DNA from: Edolisoma coerulescens
Taxonomy: Eukaryota > Chordata > Aves > Passeriformes > Campephagidae
Length of the DNA: 64,000 bases
Direction of reading: 5' to 3'
NCBI GenBank assembly: GCA_013397115.1
Contig: VWZW01007303.1
Coordinates: forward strand, 1,357,279 to 1,421,278
In this document: piece by piece, positions 12,701 to 27,700 of the stretch
Layout: each line of letters starts with the position of its first letter
Numbering within the stretch: position 1 is the first letter of the stretch
The notes under the pieces: model-generated
Database searches by the model: none
Seen by the model: the letters and a program-made list of their open reading frames with translations, nothing else
What the model was told of the DNA's origin: nothing
Made by a program: the position numbers and the translations under genes

Positions 12701-15700
12701 GATCTGGCACACCAACTATTTGTCTGAAACATATCCTTGTGGTCAAAGTCTACATTTGGTACTTGTCTGTGTCCTCCTCTGAGGGTCTGATCTAGAACTG
12801 ATTAAGCTGAGGCAGTGACCCTGATCCTCATTAATAGCACCAGACCAACTTTTATCAAAGTCAGTACCGCTAAGTTTACAAAAATCCATTCAGAATTCTA
12901 ACTTTGAATTAGCAAGAGGTAGAGTGTGAATTTTAAGTAGAACAGGGCACTGACACACACCTGCTTGTCCTCAAAACCTTCGCAGAGAGGAAAACATTAG
13001 GAAAACTGGTACAAGGAGTCACTGACCCTGTCAGAGCATCCTGTGCTTTACTACTGCTCCAGTCGTGGCTACAGCTGCTCCTCCACCATCCACAAAGGCA
13101 GTGCCCATAGCTGTCTGGAATTCCCCTTGCCACATTATGCTGTAACAAAACACTTAGCACAATTTACTCCTCCAAAAGGCACAAATCAGGCTCCTGCTGG
13201 TTTCAGCATCTCCTTAAGTCACACCCTTTGCCCTACAGAGCCTGTATCTGCATCACCAGCCAGTCTGCAGGGATTGGACAGGGCCTGCTCCCAACTTTGT
13301 TTTGGTTTTTTGCTTATAGAGCTCTGTACAGACAACAGAGCATCTTTGTGCCTGCCATTCAGCCCTCTGGTGCCAAACTCCCAGCACTTAGCAGCAGCAA
13401 TGAATGCCACATGCATGACAGGAACACAGGCACTCGGCCCAAATGAAGCAGTGTTTTTCATTAGCATTATACTGGCACCAAAAACCACAAACTACAGCAA
13501 GAACAAAAGGCGATGTCAAAAGGACAGTGCTGAGTGTATAAAAAAAAAAAAATCAGGATGGCATGATCAAGTCATTGCTTCCTACTATTGCATTATGTTA
13601 ATCTGCTCAGGTAACATGCATGTTTTGGGTTTTTCCTGGAGCTGAACAGATGGAGTATTGCTGCCACTGGAGACAGGTACATACTTTTGGTAGCTAGAAA
13701 GAAAAAAATATGTATTGAAAGAGATCCCGCAGACAGCACATTGCTTTCTCTTTAAGGGAATACAGATGTGTTTTCCTTGTGTTTTTCAACCCTCAGAGCA
13801 GTGAGTCCCAAAAGGTATCAAAAACCAGATCAAAGTATCACCTTCAGATTCACAAGTCTTAGGATGCAACTGGAAATAGCTGCACAAACAGCTGTGTCAG
13901 GAGAACTGAACCCACAACTCCTCTAGCAACACTTCTTCCACCTGCCCCCTTCTCTTTCCCTGTGGCACATTACAATTGTTTCAGTCTAGGTCTTCCATTT
14001 GGTCAGCAACTTGTAAAGGAATTTGTGGGCTCTGGTGTACAAGGGACTACACAGCAGACTTTTCTAAGTAGTGACCTACCGTGTGGCTGCCCATCACTGT
14101 TGGGAACAGGATTTCATGAGCCAAAGGCACCTCTTCCACAGTGAAGCTGCAGCAGGTGTGCAGGCTCAGCTGTATTGCACATCACTCCTGGTTCAGGTGA
14201 CTGCCAAAAAGCCAGACATGACAACAACCCCACTGAAACCACCAGGGAACAGCCTTTCCTCAAGTGCAAGAAAACCCTACAGTTTTCTAATGTTTCCTCT
14301 GCTGGAGGAGGTGATTAGAAACAATAGGACAGTCTAGACAAATCCATCTTCTTATTTTGCTTCGAGATCAACAATTTCTCTTTTTCCTTTTAGATTTCTC
14401 AGATTAGCCACTTGTGTTCAGTGAGGCAGCTGAAGCTCAGGTACCCTTGAGCCAGCATTTGTACCAGGCCTGAGACAAGACTCTTGCTGGTGCTCCAGGA
14501 AGTTGCTTTTGGGGACAGCTGTACCCCACTAACATGACCAGTACCTCAAGAGCAAAGCACTTTTCTCCAGTAGCTACTCTACCAATGTGCCAGGTCATCT
14601 GAACACCAGGCTGTGTTGTGTGCAGTAGATAAATCAGGCTGTTACCCCAGCCCAGCTCAGAGATCTCCAGGATGAGCCACATAAGAGCCAGTTCAGTGAA
14701 AACAAAGCCTTGGAAAACCTCTCTGCCTGGGTATTCAAAGTGTTAATCAGCCTGAAAAACAAACCCAAAAGCCTGCGTGTTAATTTGCTATTTAAATTGA
14801 AAACTTTTTATTCCATGTCTGCCATGTCTGGCACAAGGCTGTCCTGGGCGTTACTACAATAAAAAATAATTTGGAAAATAATCCTATTGTTCCAGTCACA
14901 CCCATGGGAGTTTCATGTGTAGGGAAGTAGGAACATCAGAACTGAGATCTGTTCTGTGATCAGAGAGCTGAGTTTGCCCTTTACAACAACCAGTTTTGAT
15001 CCAAGGGCATATTGAGAGCAAGATCAGAAACTGAGCTAAGGCAGGAGCATGTATCAATAGCTTTAAGGTTAATAAAGTCCAACTTGCACGGGCTAAAAAT
15101 CTTAAGAACCACCATTAGTGCAGCAAACTAGCAACAGCCTTTACAAACACATGTCCACATCCATGGGTGGTTAGTTTATCATATCTTCCCTTTCCTTGCC
15201 TCTCTCTCAAGCCAGTCATTCCCAGTGCCCATCTAAATGAAGTGAATTGCTCTAGAACACTTCCCCAGCCCTTCCAAAGAGCCTCCTCTGCCCTAAGTAG
15301 AGGCCTCATTGAAACCTCCCTGCAACTCTAGCATGGCTTGGATGAGGCAGTTCCAGGCACAACAACCTGCTGCACCAGCAGTCTCCTTTTCACCTTCCTC
15401 CACACTCCCACTTTTACACTCTCCTGACTGCACCCGTCCAATGCCATAAAAAATAACCCCATAGCATTTGCTGTAGCTCAGCTCTTTGCACACAGTAGTC
15501 CCAAACCCCTGCTAGTGAGGTGTTGCCTCATGAAGTTTTAAACTCACTCTTCAGCAGATGGTGCATTTTAATCACACAGAACCCACTGCACTTTGATATC
15601 TGTCCACAGACAGACTGTAAAGAGACAGCAAGAAACTAAGTGCTCTACCTACCTATTTTCAATGTAAAAGGTTTGTTCTGCTTTTAACGCAACTTCCTAA

Positions 15701-18700
15701 GCTTTCAGTGGTTTTGGAAGCAGTCACCATACCTCATTTCTAGCCAAGAACAATTATTTGTATTCTCCTTTTAAACCCTGCTGCAACCCAGTTTGTTCAT
15801 TAGAAATAAAAAGAGCTTAAAAAAAGAAAGCCTTTCTCTTGTGAACGGAAACACTAACACCTTTCTCTATTATTAAAAAATTCTTGAGCAATCTAAGAAA
15901 CCGCTTTAGTGCCTCAGTGCTTTGGAAGCCTCTGTTTGGAAGCGAGGAGATCTACATTTCAGTATCCAGGTGGAAAATGGGTTTGATTTGGCCAAGTAAT
16001 AACAGCTGAAAAAAAACCCCTCCATAGCTTGTGCACGCACAGTAGATTCCTTAGGAATGATAACACTGCCTTGAAACATTCCCGAGTACACACGTGGGAA
16101 ACCGGATGGGGAGAAAGCAGCACTGAGCAAGAGAGGGGACAGCAGGAGGTCTGAAGGAGAGATACAGGCGTTTGGTCAGAAAAATTCCTGCCTTGTTTGT
16201 GTGGAATTGTACAGCAAACTCCGTTAGATGGGGGTCTGTAGGGTCTCTTTGGTGGTGGTTTAAGTTAAAAGTTACCTGCCAACGCAAAACGGCAGAGCAA
16301 CCAAACTGCTCCACCATGGCAACGTGCAAAACTCCACAACATAAAGCATTTTAACCACAAATTGGTGAGGGTGCAAACTGATGCCCACAAATGAAGCAAA
16401 CTCCTAAAGCCAACACTTCACAGGCATCCCTCATTGTCCTGCTGGGAATGGGAATGTCTGGAGTTATTGGGGAGAGGGTCTCGGTCTATGTGTGCAAAGG
16501 AGTGGCTGTAACTAAACACATTAGATACACAATACTTAAAAAAGCTTGGGGCAAATTCAAGGCAAAACCATTAAAGAGAGATTAACTTTTTTTCCTCTTC
16601 TTCTATTTACACATATTCCTTCCATCAGAGGATGAAGAGTGACACAAACAGCATGGAAGATAAAAGTTTGATTAAAACAAGCAGTTATGACCTGAATTTT
16701 ATCAATGGGTAACTGCTATTCTGTATTTCTGGTACCTTTTTCATTGTTTGGGAAGAACATCTTACTGTGGCTTTTCTGGCTGAGGGCAAACCAGCAAACC
16801 TGTGAGTGACACACAGTAACAATCTGTGCTCATTATTGCACAAAGTATGTACACAAACAGCCTTCACACACCACAGCTCAAACTTGTTTGTGGTTTTTCC
16901 TCCCTCATACAAACATACACGAGAGGTTTCCCCTACACCTTTCACTACAGTTTGGAGAAATTTTTCCATGCATTGTCTCAGCAAAGGATAGTGCCAGACT
17001 CAGCCTCCCTGGAAGCAAAGCCAGCAGCTGCCATGGCCACAGCACTCGCTTAAGCCATCTCTAAGGAGGTATAGGGGGATATATGAACACTGCAGTGCTG
17101 AAAATCACATTAAATGGCTGTGACAGACTCCCGTCCCAGCAGGAAAAAACTGTTTGAGTTTCACTTGAAACCATTCTCATACACAAATCCAAAAGGTTGG
17201 TAGAACCTCAGAGCACGGAGTGACAGAACAACACTTGAACTGGTTCCCCTTGCTGTAGGTATGTCCATGGGAACAGCCTGTTCACCTATCCAGCTGTTAC
17301 TGGCAACATTTGAGCCACAAGCCTGTGGGAAGCATGTGATTCCAGTCAAATGTTTGTGTAGGGTTTGGTGTTGGTCTTTGTGGTGGGTTTTTTTGGCTGG
17401 TTGGTTAAAAAAATCCAACCAAACAACAATTAAAAAAACCCCAAACGACCCCCAGACATCAGAGCTCGTGGAGATGCCCTGCAAAGCCAGTCCTGCCTCC
17501 ACAGGGATGCTGAGATCCAATCCATCACCCAGACACAGGCAGCACAGGATGACTCCCAGGCTCAGCCAGGACACTAGCTGAAATGTCCGACACAAATCAA
17601 CCCCATTTCTAGCTGCGTTCAATTCAAGAGACAAGCTGGGATGATTCCTATAGTTTCCACATTCCCACTTTTCTCCCCCTTCTTCCCAGCCACTGTAGAG
17701 ATACACAGCTTCACCATAACCTTACTAAAAGTTATGCAGCCACTTCTCCAAATGGTACCTGGGAGCTGAAAGTTTACCTTCAGCAAAATTCCACAGTCAT
17801 TTGCAGAAGCTACTTTGAAAACCTTCTAGTTCAGATGCCAAGAACCACTTGGCAAGGCCTGACAGACATAATTAGAGAGCGTGATTGTTTCAAAGGACAT
17901 TACCCAAGAAAATTAGTATGTTGCTGCGGTTCTTGAAATAAATTTCCAATGGGTTTGGTTGCAGAGGTCTTGCAAGGGTTTTAGCAGACTTTTAATTACA
18001 GTATCAGGCCTCAAGTATTTTTCTAGTGCTTGGCAATATGAGATCCTATTATTTCTGCTTGCAATGCACACTCATTCAAAGCTTATCCACAGGCCGACAG
18101 CCTAAGAATTCCTACCACTCTGTAATCCAAAATTTTTGTATCATTTGTGATATACATTAGTGACTTCCAGTAACAGCTGCCCCAGAGACAGCATTTTACT
18201 GTGTGATAGTTTAAACCCTTTGGCTCGATGCTGTATCCTGAAATACACTGCAGGGAAACTAAAGCTTTTGCTGCAGGTTATGCTGATTTACAGCAGCATT
18301 AAGCCAAGCACTGTAACATCCTACAGAGCCAATTTGCCTTTTTGCTCTCTGCTGTACTTCAGATGGGAACAGGGGAAGTTTGTGGCATCACAGCCCAGAG
18401 CTGCCATTGCTCCGAGGCTGGTGCTCATGGGTCACACCCGTTGCCACAGGCATTTGTGTCCTGAGCCCGTTGGTCAGTGCTGCTTCTAAAGGTATGTCCC
18501 ACATCCAGGCTCCCAAAAACCACTCTGGGGACAGGAAAGCCCCTCAGCCTGTGCCATCACCCAGCCCTCTGCTCCGGTCAATCCAGTCTGCCCTGCTCAG
18601 CACCTTCCTCTCCCACCCCTCAGCATCCTCTTCAAACTAATCCTTCTCTGCAGAGCTCAGGCAAAGACTCACTCCCAAAGACCAATTTCAGTCATCCAGA

Positions 18701-21700
18701 TTCAGAGAGGTGCAGTAAACAGGGAGCACAATGACCTCTATTCTGTAAGAGTGGAAGTTTATACAAAAGCCAAGTATTATCATTCATAGATTTATTATAA
18801 ACTTCGGCATAAATTCATATACAATACTTTGGATTTTGTAGCTTTCCCTCTAAGATATAACCACACCCTCGTGAAATACTCCCCAGAGCCTTCCCTTACA
18901 TGAAGGGAAGTATTACTATTCCCATTTTATTTAGGGGAAAGAAAAGAGAGAGAGAACTTGCAAGTCTCAGTTCCCAGACTTTGTGCTCTATAGAATATAT
19001 ATTGAGCATTTAAGGAAACAGTCTTTTTCTTGGGAAAGAGGGTGGAAAACAAAGCCTTATGAATCAGCCAGTTAATAATTAAAAGCAACTAAATCCAGAT
19101 CACTTTAAGCTGCACATGAGAATCTGAACTTCTCAGATGCTGAATTCCTCTGCCGACCAGAAAAGCCAGGGTCACTTGCCCAGCTGGTCACTATTGTTCT
19201 GTCCAATAAAGTTCTGGCAGGAATGCATGTTTAACAAAATACAGAGATTAGGCATAGCAAAGAATGCGGCTCCCCCCTCAGTGTTTAGGTTAGCAGGGTT
19301 TGCCATGTTGAAATACTGAAGCTTAAGCATATCAGATTTTCTCTGTCCTGTACTGCTGGTGCCAGTGACAGACACAAGCTGACAGCTTGGTTCTCAGGGG
19401 CGCTGCCATTTTAGCTCTAAGTTTATTAAAAGCTGCATAAAAAGTTCACCTCAAATCAGCAGTGACCACTAATTAAATCAGTGTTTTCTTGGAGATGTAG
19501 GGTCACAATTGAGAAAAGCTCTCTGTACCTCCCCACATGCCAGAAACTTTTGAAGGGCAATTTAAACCAAGCCAGAGACTCAAAGGACCAGATTTTGAGA
19601 ACCTTGCAACAAGGTAGCTCATCCTTAAGTGTCTTAGGACAGCCTAAATTTCCAAAAGGAAACTTAGCACCCAGTGACTAAATACAGCACCAAAATGGCA
19701 ACGACCTTCCTAACATCTCCCATATCCTGGTTCTGAACTGTCAAGAGTTCTTTAGCTCAATTTACAACAAGGACAACACAAGACTAGAGTGAGACACAAA
19801 TGCCACGAGAACAAGTCATACAGATCTGACAGAGACCTTCAGAGATCTTGCAGGAACACAGCTTTTACCAAGCCAATGCTATGCGCAAGGCAGCTCTGAT
19901 ACCTCAACTGGGCCAAGAATTTCTCAGCTCAAAGAAGAATTATATTAAATGGACAGATATTTGAGACTCCTAAGTAGATTTGCAATGGATATAGTCCTTG
20001 GAGAACTGCGTACAAGGAGGTTATAAATAGCCTGGATTTACCTCAAAGTTAGTGGGTTATATTCAGAGATACCAAGGATTCCTAAGCTCCCCCACAGGGG
20101 TACAGTAGCTCATGCTGGGTGAAGTTGTGGTTCATAGGTAGGAAGCATCTAAGATCCTGTTACCATGGCAGTCTCTCCCCTCTTTCTCCCTCCAAAGAAA
20201 GCTGCAATATAATTTTCTGTCAGAGGCACACAGTAAATCTGGAACAGGTACAGCTGAGATACAGACCTGCTGACAGGCAGATCTAGGTGTTTCTTCTAGG
20301 AGAGCCTTTTTGACTCATCCTAGCACGGCAACAGAAGCCTTATTTTAGCTGGTATCACTTTCACTGCCACTGAAAATGCAAACAACTCAACATTTGAACG
20401 AGATACAGTGATGAGACAAGCAGCCAGACAGCCCACATTGAGCAGGGTGGCAGAAACCAGACAGGTTCTGGGGAAGCACAAGACAGAATCAAGCAAGAAG
20501 AAAGCCAGGAAGCCAAGCAACCCGAGGCAGGAACAACAGAAGTGGCATCAGATGAAAAAGTCTTTTTCTTTAGGGCAAACACAGGCAGAATCTCCCTTGG
20601 GTTGGAGTGTTAAATTCATGTGGGGAGAGCTGTCACCCATTGCTGCCTCAAACGAGGATTTGAAAAAGCTCCCTGTGCTCTGCTGTGTTTACAGCAATAA
20701 TGAGAGCCCGGAGGAAGGGGATAGAAACATCTGAGTTTAATAAGGGCTAAGCAGCACACAGCAAAAAAGAAATGTCTGCCCTTCCGTTCAGGGCTACCAC
20801 ACCCCAGCAAGCACCGCCACCCCGGGCCAACGGGAGCCCAGCACGGAGACGTTATGTCATCCACCAGCCCATCTGCCCCCAGCCCTTCCCCAGGAGCAGC
20901 AGCTCAAACCAGGCTGAGAGCTCCCAGCATCACAATTCTGAACAACTAAGCAAAGTCCTGTAGGGAAAAAGCAGATGTTGTTGACCCCAGGCACAAAACA
21001 AGCCAAGGACAAGAAGGGAAGTTTTTGTGCAGTGCCTTAACTGAGCAACTCCATCTCACAAGGTCATTACAACAGGGCAAAAGGAGTATTTAGCTCATTT
21101 AGCACCTATGCGGCTGCCTTTCCTTAGTCCTAAACAGCTCTAACATCCAACATGCACAGGGTAAGGGGCATCCTGTTCCCATTTCTCACACAGAAGACCA
21201 AGAACCTCAGTACTCAGGTGCTGCAACCAAATTTGCTGCGCCTCCTTCCTCACAGTCCACCCCCAGAAGTGCCCTTGCATGAAACAAGCACCTTTCATGA
21301 AACACCTTGTCCTATACTGCCTTTATAAGGCACGCTCTTTCCACGTCCTTGGTCTTTTTATTCCATTAAAAAGTGGAAATCAGGAATCAAGTCTTGTCCA
21401 TCTGCAGAGACAAACAAACCTCCTCTCCAGAGTGCACATACACACACAGAAGAGGCGGGGCGACATCCAGAAGAAACAGAACTGGACCTGTTCTTAACTC
21501 TACCGACTCAGTACAACTTGGTTACACAACCACATCCAGGGAATACTCCCCTGCCTCATGATTTCACTGCACTGGCATTTCTGAGATGCTCTGAGCAAAC
21601 ACATGCCTGTATCCAGCACAAATGCTGCAAAGAATATCACTTCCACCCAGTTCCTAGGGGCAGAAAAAGTGGAATTGATTAAAAAGACATCTGACTACAT

Positions 21701-24700
21701 AACCTGATGTCAATATTGGACATGAATTGGTCCGTTCTATGCAGTGGTACATCACATTAGCTTTAATGTTTTGACAGATGGTTTGTTTGCTCAGCACAAA
21801 GGCAGGTGGCTGGATAAGAACAGCCTTACTCAGCTCTGGGGGGACGGACAGGAGACACAAAGCAAACCACAGAGGTAAAGGGAAGAGTCCTAAATAAGAG
21901 AATCTCACAGATACCTTCTCTTCTCAGTTTCAAAATCAACTGTTATGGTTTTGAGTGGCAGATTCTCTTTTCCAGATAAACTACATCGATATGGAAGAGG
22001 AGACTGATCTGTTCCAAACATGAAACATTGTGAAGCTGCCTTCAGCTTTTGTCTCAGAAGCATCCATTGTGTGGGCCTCTGGGTGAAAGCCATTTCTAGA
22101 CAGATAGAAGAGGCTTCTTTCTTTGCCAGAAGTATGATTACCCAGCTTTAGAAGCTGAAAAGGAGTCTGAAACCTGAAATAGCTCCCTATTTGTTGGTCC
22201 TCCCCAAATGATTCAGCTATTTTCAAACCGCCAGGCCTAAACATTATAGGCAACACTTCCACCCAGGCACACTCTTCACTTACACATCTGTTCAACTCCA
22301 AGAGAAGGAAAACACTACTTGACAAAACCAGCCAAAGCACCTAAATCATGTAATAAATTACACACCAACAAACAGTCATTTCTCAAAAAAAAAGGAGGTA
22401 AGGAATAAAACCAGTAAGGAACAATACCACAGTTCCTACCCTTGCTGGTTTCTGCAGCATTAAGGACTCCAATTCAGATGAGTGCTACACTGCGCATAAT
22501 TACACTAATCAAGAGATTTAGTATTATTCAACTATATAAAAAGATGAAAAATGTAGGACAGTAACCAAATTAGTAGCATTAGCCTTTTTTCCAATTTGCA
22601 GCTATTATCTTGAACAGAATCTTTGTGATATCTAAGTTGGCACAGGCTGGCTGTATGCTCAAAGATTCAAAATAAACATTATGCCTCAGTGGAAGTAAAT
22701 TTAAGCACTGTCTAGCTCTGCCTAATTAAAAGTGAGTCGAGAGCTTTGTGCGTATTTCAGAAATGCAGTTGGATGAATTTTTGTATTATCCTACAGGAAA
22801 GGCATCTATGCTTTATAAACCAGTAACATTTCCAGACATGCTGGAAGTCTAATGCAGGAAAAGGTCCATTACCCTGACCCAGAAGACCTAAAGCACTCTA
22901 TGCTTTCAGTTCTTCATCATTATCTGAAAGTCATTCTTCATTTTTTCCCCTTTATCAAGACACAGCCCAACAAAACCAAGATGTGAGTGAATATTCTATG
23001 ATCCCAGTGTCACAGAACCACTCCCCAAGCAAAGCTGTGACATTTCTAACCTGACCTGTTTCCACTAGGACTTTAGCACACTAAAAAGTTCAGCTTTGAG
23101 GAAACTGAAAAATAAGGATTATTGAAAGAAACATTTGGTAATTTATCCAAGGGGAGCACAAGTTCACTGGCACCCATTGTTTTGTCTTTCTGCTCCCTTT
23201 TTTTTTCCCCTCGAGCTGGTAAATAAAACCTACCTAAGAGGAAATTATTCACACAAGCAGCTGGAAAGACAGGACAGTGGATTTCCTACAAGAATACAAT
23301 TTACTGCAGTAGCTACAGTCACATCTGGTATTTAAAAGCCTTTCCAGTGTCACCAGACCCTTACACGACCATTGGCTCCACTGCTAATTGCATTGCGAAG
23401 TTACAGCCCTGAACCCCATGAGTCAGATGAAGATCATATGGCTGCATAGTCCAGGGAACAAACACCAGATAGTTCCAGGGTCTGGTGATGAGCTCAAGAC
23501 CTTCTGACCTCTTGGTTACCTGGGTCGGGCACTTCAAAGCGGAATTAGAGCAGAGGACTCAGCATGACACAAATCCCAGTTTGTTTGCTTGACATCCTCA
23601 CAGTCCACAGCAAACCAGGGACCTCAGGCAATGAGCAGACTATTAGGTGATGGAGGGAATGACTCAGAGAGCAAGATCCTGTCACTAAAAGGAGAGAGAA
23701 CCACATTTGGCCAATATGTATAGTTTTATATTCCACACCCACTTAAGAGTCACGAGAGGTTCAGAATTTGAGGCTGAAATAAGGTTCAAGTCATCTTTCT
23801 CTAGTGAGGAGAGAATTAATAAAAATCCATTAGGAAAACTCCAGATGCACTTTCGGAAAGCATTCTGACAGACTGCATAAATAGGGACACTTATTCCTAG
23901 ATCACCTTCTGGTATTAAGAACAGGCCTCTATCACATAAAGAGACTCACAGTATTTAAAAGTACTAAAACCTCACCTAAGAGGCTGGAGGTTGCTACATT
24001 ACAGCGCTGGAGAGGGGCAATTCCAGCCCAGCACATGTGCAGATGTAGGGCCAGGCACAACACAGGCAGTTATTTTGGAAAGAATACATCTACCTACAAG
24101 AGGTCTACCCAGACATCTTGTTTTTGAGAGCCAGAGATTCAAGTGACCTGTTAGGAAACTGGTAGCCTCAAGGAGTAATTGACATCAAGCACCAACTCTT
24201 CATGTTTCTTGGGGAAGCAAGACAAGCTGCAGTACTGGAAAGCTGATTTCTGTTTAAATACCATTCCCATGTCAAAGCAGCTCACAGAGCATGTTTAACT
24301 ATTCCATGGAATCCACAGCAAAGTGATGTGCCCTCTGATATGGAGTAAACCATCGGTAAAGGAGCAACTGGAACCCAGGTCTCGCTCTCCTGGGCTGTGC
24401 TCTGAGGCACAAGAAAGGGGTAAAGGCCACCTGGCCTTCCACGTCAAAGCCTCTGCCTCTGGCAACCAAATATTGCACTTACAGATTCCAGCTGACAGAT
24501 ATTACTTTCCTCTCCATATCCATCCTCAAGAAACATCACTGCTGTAGGAAGCACTGGGAATTACTCTGACCAAATGTGTAATTACCATTAGAATGTGGAT
24601 AAGAATCCCTATTCGTACAGTCCTGTTATTTGTAACATCATAGTTCTAATGTTCATTAATGGGAAGAAGTTTTTAGGCTGAGGAGTGTTTTGAAGAGCTA

Positions 24701-27700
24701 ACTACCACAGCTGGACTTGCATCCACCCCAGATGACTTTTGTGATGGTACTGTAATGATCCCAGTAAAAAAAATGATCATCCTACATTGCTTTTGGGTTC
24801 ATGTTTTGGGGTTTTCTTTCAGCCATCTCTACTCCTCATCCAAAGAGGTTTCCAGTCTAAGCCCTGCATTTGCTCTCAGAAGTTTCTGACTCCCACAGTT
24901 AAGCTCACAAGGGCTCAGTGCATGACTAATTAGAAAGTACAGGAAAATAGAATGAGGAGTTGGGAGAACACCAACCCCAAAGACAACTAACACAGAGGCA
25001 GGCGTTCCTTGACAACTGAACTACTTCCAGCATGGGAACAAGTTTCCCTTAACTCAGTTAGCAAAGCTTCTCAAAGCTTGGAGGACGATTTCTCCTTGGC
25101 AGGCAGCCCCTCCATTCTTATGCTTCCAGTAAGGCCCACTTCCCATTCATCGCCTTAACACAGCAGCAAGTTCAAAATGCAGGCACTGAATGGGAATTTC
25201 AAGCTAAACTGTGAGGCTGTTGCAGTCTATACAATGCCAACAGACACTACTGCCTGGATTTCAGTCACTAGCACTTGCACATCAAAAGTTCAAAGCAATT
25301 CAAGCACGTGCAAAGATAGACTGCAAATGTCTTTGGTCTAATAACCAAGACCTGTCAACTGAAGCCAACCAGAAGATAGAATATTCATTTTTAAAAAAAA
25401 GGAAACAAAGAACACACCATTCCTTCAGAACAAGTATTCCATGGCTTCACTTTGAAGAATGTGAATAATTATATTTTTTCCTCCAAATTTCCCTTCACCA
25501 CCACCCCAAGCTTTTTACACTGTCCAGGGCCATATTTTTCTGGCAGGAAACATGTTCAGCAGTCCTCAGAGCCTCAGGAGCCCATCTCTGAGCCAGCCTG
25601 CAACCTAGATACCAAGGGCTGTATCAGCACAAAGGACTCCAGAAACTTCTCCCTTTGGAGAAATACAACCCTTATGACAAGTTAATTTGTAAAAAATGGA
25701 TAGCAGATTCCCAAGCAGATCAATCACTTGTTGATCAAGGACAGGAAAAGACAACTGCAGAATCATGGTGTGTCCTGTATCAAGGAAACCTGTCAACTGT
25801 ACAGCATCACATCAGTATGTGCTGCAATGTACCAACACCTGGAGCTGCAGCAGGAATTTCAAGGCTCTGTCCCTGCTTATTTTTGACTCAGGAAAAGTGC
25901 CAGAAGTCACTGGACAAAGCACACATTGGGAAGGTTGAAGAAAAGAAAGTGAGAATGGCCGTATAGTGCCATGAATAGCAATCACCTTCTCATCATCTTG
26001 TCTCCTCCACAGCCTCTCCAGGGCAGAGGCCAGAAAGCTTTGCTGTGATGGAGCAGCTGTTGCTTCACATAATTCAGATGCTACCAAGATCCCCTGTTTT
26101 GATGGCAAAAGGGACACTGAACAACATAAAAACCAGTCTATACCAGTCTGATTCAGTCCTTGAAAAAAGGCTTCGCACCCGCATAGATCAGTGTCAGACA
26201 AAAGTGTCAGGCAAAAGCCTCATTCCTATCACGGACCGTATTAAATCCAGAAAAGTCCAGCTATCCCAACCTGAAGTTGCACCCAGCAGGAGACTTCCCT
26301 CAAAAGTCCAACACTGTGGCTGGGGAAAGTTTTCCCACACAGATTTTCCCATCAGAAAGTGAAGCTATTAGACATTTGCCAACAACAAAACTTCATCACT
26401 CAAGGGGAAATTAAAACATACAAAGATTGCTTCAACGTGTGATATTTGACTGAGCACTTGAATTTTTCTTTCACAACATCCACTGGTGATATTTTCCTCC
26501 CTTCAATTCTTTACTTCCCCCTCTGCATTAAACTAGAACGGGAGATTCTCACATGGCAAAGTTCCATTGGACATAAAAAATAAATTGAAAAAATCTACCA
26601 GCCTTCCCCAACATCATTGTTTAAATCAGGTTTATGTGGTTTTACACAACACTTTATAGACTTGAAGAGGGACACGTTCCCCTGACAAAGCATCAGCTAT
26701 CCAAACCACTGAGGCATGGGAAAACTGTGCAAGAGTGTGAACTGGGGAAGGTCTTTGGTGCGTAGAGTCCACACTCATGTAAGCGTGGTAGCTCTGAACA
26801 AAGATCTGCAGGCTAATAGATATGTAAGACAAATGACATGTGGTTCTCATTGCAGCTCATGCTTTGGGAAGGGGGTACCTTGGAAGAGATCCAGCTGGGA
26901 TAGGTTTATCCCATTACTCTCCTATAATTTTCTGCCGTTTCAAACCCTTTGAGAGTTGCTGTAGTTTAACATCACACCCCCTGCAGCCCCAGGCCTGTCT
27001 GACAGCGCAGCGGACAAAGCCACCCCCCCTCGGGGGGAAATCCGCACCATATGCGAGCCCCGTGCAAGGCACAGGGCTGGTGCCCGCCCCTGCACCTCCG
27101 ACACGTAAATCCACGGTGTCCATGCCTTTTCCCGATCCCCAGCCCAAATAAGCGGTTCTAACAGAAGCCCTCCTCCACAGCAGCACGACTCACGCAGACT
27201 AGGTATTAGCAAGGGAGAAGGAAAAGAGGTAGAGACAGGATGGACGAGCCCTGAATATTAAATCTCAAGTCCCCATTTAAGGGAATGACAGGGAAAAAAA
27301 AGAAAAAAGTGAAATTCAAGAACAACTGGAATCAGGTTAAGCCACTCTCTTGCTTTATACAGTGCAGCTCATTCATCTGAACAGCTGTTTCACCTCTAGA
27401 GAAATACCCAGAGAAAACAGAGGGGAGGGGGAGAAGCCTAAACTGTTTGCTCTACTGAAGCAGTAAGACACAGCAAATCAAACCTGATTTATATTAAGTT
27501 TATAAGAAATTGGGTTTGGGTGGGGGAAGAGAAGAGTGGGAGGTTTGGTTTTAAACAGCTACTTGTAAGTTGCAGCTCTTGAAGAGAGATCTGTAATTAA
27601 GGGCTTTCCTTTGTTGAGCTGAACAAGTTTCTCCTCGCAGCCGAGGGCTATAACAGTTCCCTCTGCCGGCATCCCCAGGGTCCCGGCTCAGGAGGTTTTC

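Noticed and set aside
13043..13645. 200-codon plus-strand open frame in COL26A1 intron 1.
   Set aside because: No domain, repetitive structure or splice context was recognised; the frame ends in low-complexity Lys-rich sequence. Consistent with chance.
17161..17706. 181-codon minus-strand open frame.
   Set aside because: It crosses the low-complexity inverted repeat near 17.4 kb and shows no domain; likely chance.
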